The notes under the pieces: generated by a model
Databases searched by the model: none
What the model saw: the letters and a program-made list of their open reading frames with translations, nothing else
What the model was told of the DNA's origin: nothing
Part shown: positions 60,629 through 63,182 of the stretch, in pieces
Layout of the letters: each line of letters opens with the position of its first letter
How positions within the stretch are numbered: position 1 is the first letter of the stretch
Made by a program: the position numbers and the translations under genes
NCBI GenBank assembly: GCA_024680915.1
Contig: JAILBN010000029.1
Location: forward strand, 1 to 63,182
Direction of reading: 5' to 3'
Length of the DNA: 63,182 nucleotides
DNA from: Treponemataceae bacterium
Lineage (GTDB): Bacteria; Spirochaetota; Spirochaetia; Treponematales; Treponemataceae

Positions 60629-62183
60629 CCTTCACACCTCCATTTTTGCGCTGTTTTTTATCATAAATTATACCGAGCAGCTGTATCGCTATTAGGGGCA
60701 TCATGGCTACCAGGGCAATGACACCGAAGGCATCCCCGCTGCCGGAAGCGTTTCTTGAGGCTCCCAGGGTGAAGGAAAGCACGAAGGTGGATGTGATGGG
60801 ACCGGAAGCCACTCCCCCAGAGTCGAAGGCTATGCCAGTGAACATGGAAGGAGAAAAAATCATAAGGAGCATGGCCAGCGCATAGCCGGGCACAAGAATA
60901 TACTTGATACTGAAGCCATCCACAGCCCGCCATAAAGAAAGACCTATGGCCACAGCAGCACCGGCGGCAAGAAAGATAAGCAGCACCTTTCTTTTTATTG
61001 TACCGGCAGAAACCTGCTCCACCTGCTCAGTAAGGACCCAGACAGCCGGCTCCGCGCATACGACAATGGCTCCAAGGACAAGTCCGGTGAAAATAAGAAG
61101 GAAGAACCAGCCGCCCCCGCCTTCCACGGCCTTCTGCCCAAGAAAGCTGCCCAGCTGAGTACCAGCAGGCATAAAGCCTCCGTTGACACCGCAGAGGAAG
61201 AGAAGAAGTCCCAAAAAGCTGTATACAAGACCTATTATAACCCTGATTATCTGTCTGGCGGACATTTTTATAAGTGTAAGCTGGAAAACCACCAGCATAA
61301 CCACAAGAGGCAGAATGGAGACAAGGGATTCTGTCACTATACCGGGCATAGCTTTGGAGAAGGGGGCGAAAAAGGCCTGGAAGGGAGAGGGAGCTTCAGC
61401 AGCAGCCAGCTCACCTGCCGAGTTCAACCCGGCAGAGGCAGTCCCCTGGGCAAGGTCAGCAAGCGGCATGACTCCCGCAGCCCCATTTGAAGCGAAGACG
61501 CCGCTTCCCGCAAGGAAAAGCGAATATATAAGGACAGCCATGACGGGACCGACAGAAGTTACTCCAGTAAGACCGAAGCTGCTTTTATCGTCAGAGCGCA
61601 CGGTGGATACACCCAGTCCCAAGGCAAGGATAAAGGGAACCGTCATTGGCCCTGTGGTGGCACCGCCGGAATCGAAGGCAATTCCCACGAACTCATCGGG
61701 CACAAAGAAGGCAAGACAAAAAAGGACAGCATAAGAGATAAGAAGGGTTATCTTAAGGGAGAGCTTCAGGACTGTCCTAAGAAGCCCCAGCATAAGGAAA
61801 AGCCCTACACCCAGCCCTATATTGACCACAAGGGAAAGCTTATTCACATAGGGAAAAACTCTTTTAACCTGATCCCCGAAAACCTGAATATCCGGCTCTG
61901 CCACAGTCACCATGAAACCGATGACGAAGGCCACCCCCACAAGGAGCCAAAGCTTCCGTTTTTTAGTCAGCTCAGCACCACATCGCTCACCCATGGGCTG
62001 TATACCCAAATCCACACCAAGGAGAAAAATAGTAAGACCGATTATAAGGAGCACACCTCCAAAAACAAAGCGGCCCAGCATCATTCCTTCCATAGGAACA
62101 GCGGTGAAACCAAGAATAAGGACAATGGCCATGACAGGGATTACAGAGACAGAGGTTTCTTTGAATTTATTCAGGATGTTCAC
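60621..62183 (-). CDS. DUF1538 integral membrane protein (duplicated halves)
   Basis: 520 residues with about twelve membrane helices in two homologous halves. Repeated motifs: IAFDSGGATTGPMTVPF and IAFDSGGVASGPITSTF, and AEPDIQVFGDQV and AEPAVWVLTEQV, each followed by acidic or gating-type turns. It looks like a transporter or channel; the substrate is not established. The start is GTG at 62183. It lies six bases behind a TATAAA box with no ribosome site, so a leaderless mRNA is predicted. A tandem PII gene follows. Confidence 0.82.
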   Translation of the reverse strand: MNILNKFKETSVSVIPVMAIVLILGFTAVPMEGMMLGRFVFGGVLLIIGLTIFLLGVDLGIQPMGERCGAELTKKRKLWLLVGVAFVIGFMVTVAEPDIQVFGDQVKRVFPYVNKLSLVVNIGLGVGLFLMLGLLRTVLKLSLKITLLISYAVLFCLAFFVPDEFVGIAFDSGGATTGPMTVPFILALGLGVSTVRSDDKSSFGLTGVTSVGPVMAVLIYSLFLAGSGVFASNGAAGVMPLADLAQGTASAGLNSAGELAAAEAPSPFQAFFAPFSKAMPGIVTESLVSILPLVVMLVVFQLTLIKMSARQIIRVIIGLVYSFLGLLLFLCGVNGGFMPAGTQLGSFLGQKAVEGGGGWFFLLIFTGLVLGAIVVCAEPAVWVLTEQVEQVSAGTIKRKVLLIFLAAGAAVAIGLSLWRAVDGFSIKYILVPGYALAMLLMIFSPSMFTGIAFDSGGVASGPITSTFVLSFTLGASRNASGSGDAFGVIALVAMMPLIAIQLLGIIYDKKQRKNGGVKDA

Positions 62184-62189
62184 GCTTTA

Positions 62190-62219
62190 TTTATATCAGA
62201 TTTACGTAAGGAGGGACAA
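62190..62219 (-). promoter_or_regulatory. Promoter abutting the DUF1538 start codon
   Basis: TTGTCC (62214-62219 on -) and TATAAA (62190-62195) are 18 bases apart; six bases follow to the GTG start, with no ribosome site. Confidence 0.45.
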
Positions 62220-62334
62220 GGAGGTCTAAGCCCTTCAGATAAAAGCAAGTAAAGCTAAAACACCACTCTGGCTCAAGACATTCGCTGCACTGGCAGTTTT
62301 TGACAATTCGCGCATCATCTGCCAAAATAAGTGT

Positions 62335-63182
62335 ATGAAGCTTGAATCAATTAAAAACGGTGATGGGATCATTACCCGCTGGCCAAAAAAGAAAGAAGAA
62401 AAACGCGCCGTGCTTGAATATCTGATTACAAAGTTTGAGAGCGGCAAAAAGTATTCTGAGTTTGAAGTAAACATGATTCTTAAAAAATGGCATTCCTTCG
62501 GCGACCATGCTCTTTTGCGCCGCGAGCTTTTCGATGCTTTTCTTTTGGACAGAACGCCTGACTGCAAATGGTACGAAGTTCATTCAGAACGCCGCCAGAG
62601 TACTGAATCAAATGCCCCAGACTTCGTATCAGTTTCCGATGACATCCCAAGGGAAAGCGAAACTAGAGAGCCGACGAGGGAAGCTGCCGAGCTCCTTTTA
62701 GAGCAAGGTGTCGCGAACAATCCAGGTCCCTGGCGCGAACACAGCATAGCCGTCGCAGAAGCAGCGGAGAAAATTGCGCTGGCTGTTAACGAAAAGCTTG
62801 GAGAAGATAGGATGAACCCTGACCTTGCTTACGTTTACGGGCTTCTTCACGACATAGGACGGCAGGAAGGTCACACCTACATCGCTCACGTTTATGACGG
62901 ATATCATTTTTTGAGCGGTCTGGGCTACAAAAACGCGGCGAGAATCTGCCTTACGCATTCCTTTAATTTACAGACGACAGATGACTACATCGGTAAAATT
63001 GATATTTCGGACGAAAAATTTTCTGAGCTTAAATCTCTTTTAGCGGCGGCAGTCTTCGATGATTACGACAGGCTGATCCAGCTGCTAGACGCCACTTGCA
63101 CGGCGGATGGAACGAACAATCTTGAGGCACGGATGAACGACGTGAAAGCCCGGTACGGCTACTACCCAGAAGCAAAGTGGAA
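62335..63182 (+). CDS. DUF2087 and HD-domain protein, cut by the window end
   Basis: At least 282 residues, open to the end. Residues ~10-85 form a DUF2087 domain (IITRWPKKKEEKRAVLEYL, then FGDHALLRRELFDAFLLDR). Residues ~130-245 are an HD metal-dependent phosphohydrolase (WREHSIAVAEAAEKIA, YGLLHDIGRQEGHT, ICLTHSF). The first ATG is at 62335, without a good ribosome site. The frame stays open upstream to 62230 with no usual start codon, so a start further up, or an old N-terminal truncation, is possible. Codon use (many GAA, AAA, TTT, ATT, GCG) differs from its neighbours, hinting at recent acquisition. Confidence 0.68.
   Translation, partial: MKLESIKNGDGIITRWPKKKEEKRAVLEYLITKFESGKKYSEFEVNMILKKWHSFGDHALLRRELFDAFLLDRTPDCKWYEVHSERRQSTESNAPDFVSVSDDIPRESETREPTREAAELLLEQGVANNPGPWREHSIAVAEAAEKIALAVNEKLGEDRMNPDLAYVYGLLHDIGRQEGHTYIAHVYDGYHFLSGLGYKNAARICLTHSFNLQTTDDYIGKIDISDEKFSELKSLLAAAVFDDYDRLIQLLDATCTADGTNNLEARMNDVKARYGYYPEAKW

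Overview
The window reads as chromosome of an anaerobic, host-associated spirochaete, most likely a Treponema (inference). The grounds are moderate G+C with A/T-rich intergenic DNA, many methyl-accepting receptors, a spirochaete-type outer-membrane protein, ThrH, PaaK with indolepyruvate:ferredoxin oxidoreductase, and an anaerobic (cbi-type) cobalamin pathway. No phage, insertion sequence or CRISPR array was recognised. No gap between genes exceeds about 300 bases; every gap over about 150 bases is described in an entry.

Region by region: 1-4.1 kb holds the tail of one chemoreceptor and two complete ones on the + strand. 4.1-8.6 kb (mostly -) has a GT8 glycosyltransferase, a PlsC-like acyltransferase, an XRE-cupin regulator, a KamA/EpmB-like radical SAM enzyme and an outer-membrane protein. 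8.8-14 kb has ThrH, an AraC regulator and a two-gene ABC exporter. 14-23.8 kb (-) is redox metabolism: a sensory [FeFe]-hydrogenase fused to a chemoreceptor signalling domain, a lipoprotein flavin reductase with two FMN sites, PaaK plus IorAB, and a LURP-one-related protein. 23.9-30.8 kb is an uninterrupted cobalamin operon cbiF-G-H-JE-T-A, read directly behind a PDZ/HD-GYP c-di-GMP phosphodiesterase gene. 33.4-37.1 kb has tRNA-Ala, an EAL-domain protein and argG. 37.2-43.7 kb is a Bce-type peptide-sensing and detoxification module (permease, ATPase, kinase, regulator) next to a large signal peptidase I. 43.8-47 kb has an HPt protein, TatD and an acyl-CoA synthetase.

47-58.1 kb (-) is the most interesting block: a complete second chemosensory system, cheW-cheW2-cheB-cheR-cheA(REC)-adenylate cyclase(REC)-receptor-receptor. 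Its receptors have an unusual signalling tip, and the cyclase suggests a cAMP output rather than flagellar control (inference). 58.2-63.2 kb has tRNA-Arg, a GH30 lipoprotein, a tandem PII protein with a DUF1538 membrane protein, and a DUF2087-HD gene cut by the window end.

Points for a second look: the hydrogenase-receptor fusion; the chemosensory/cAMP operon; at least six promoters that abut their start codons (predicted leaderless mRNAs); and two places (tRNA-Ala, argG) where the 3' end of a conserved gene is duplicated on the far side of a short, G+C-rich, hairpin-rich insert. All calls come from reading the sequence; no database search was possible.
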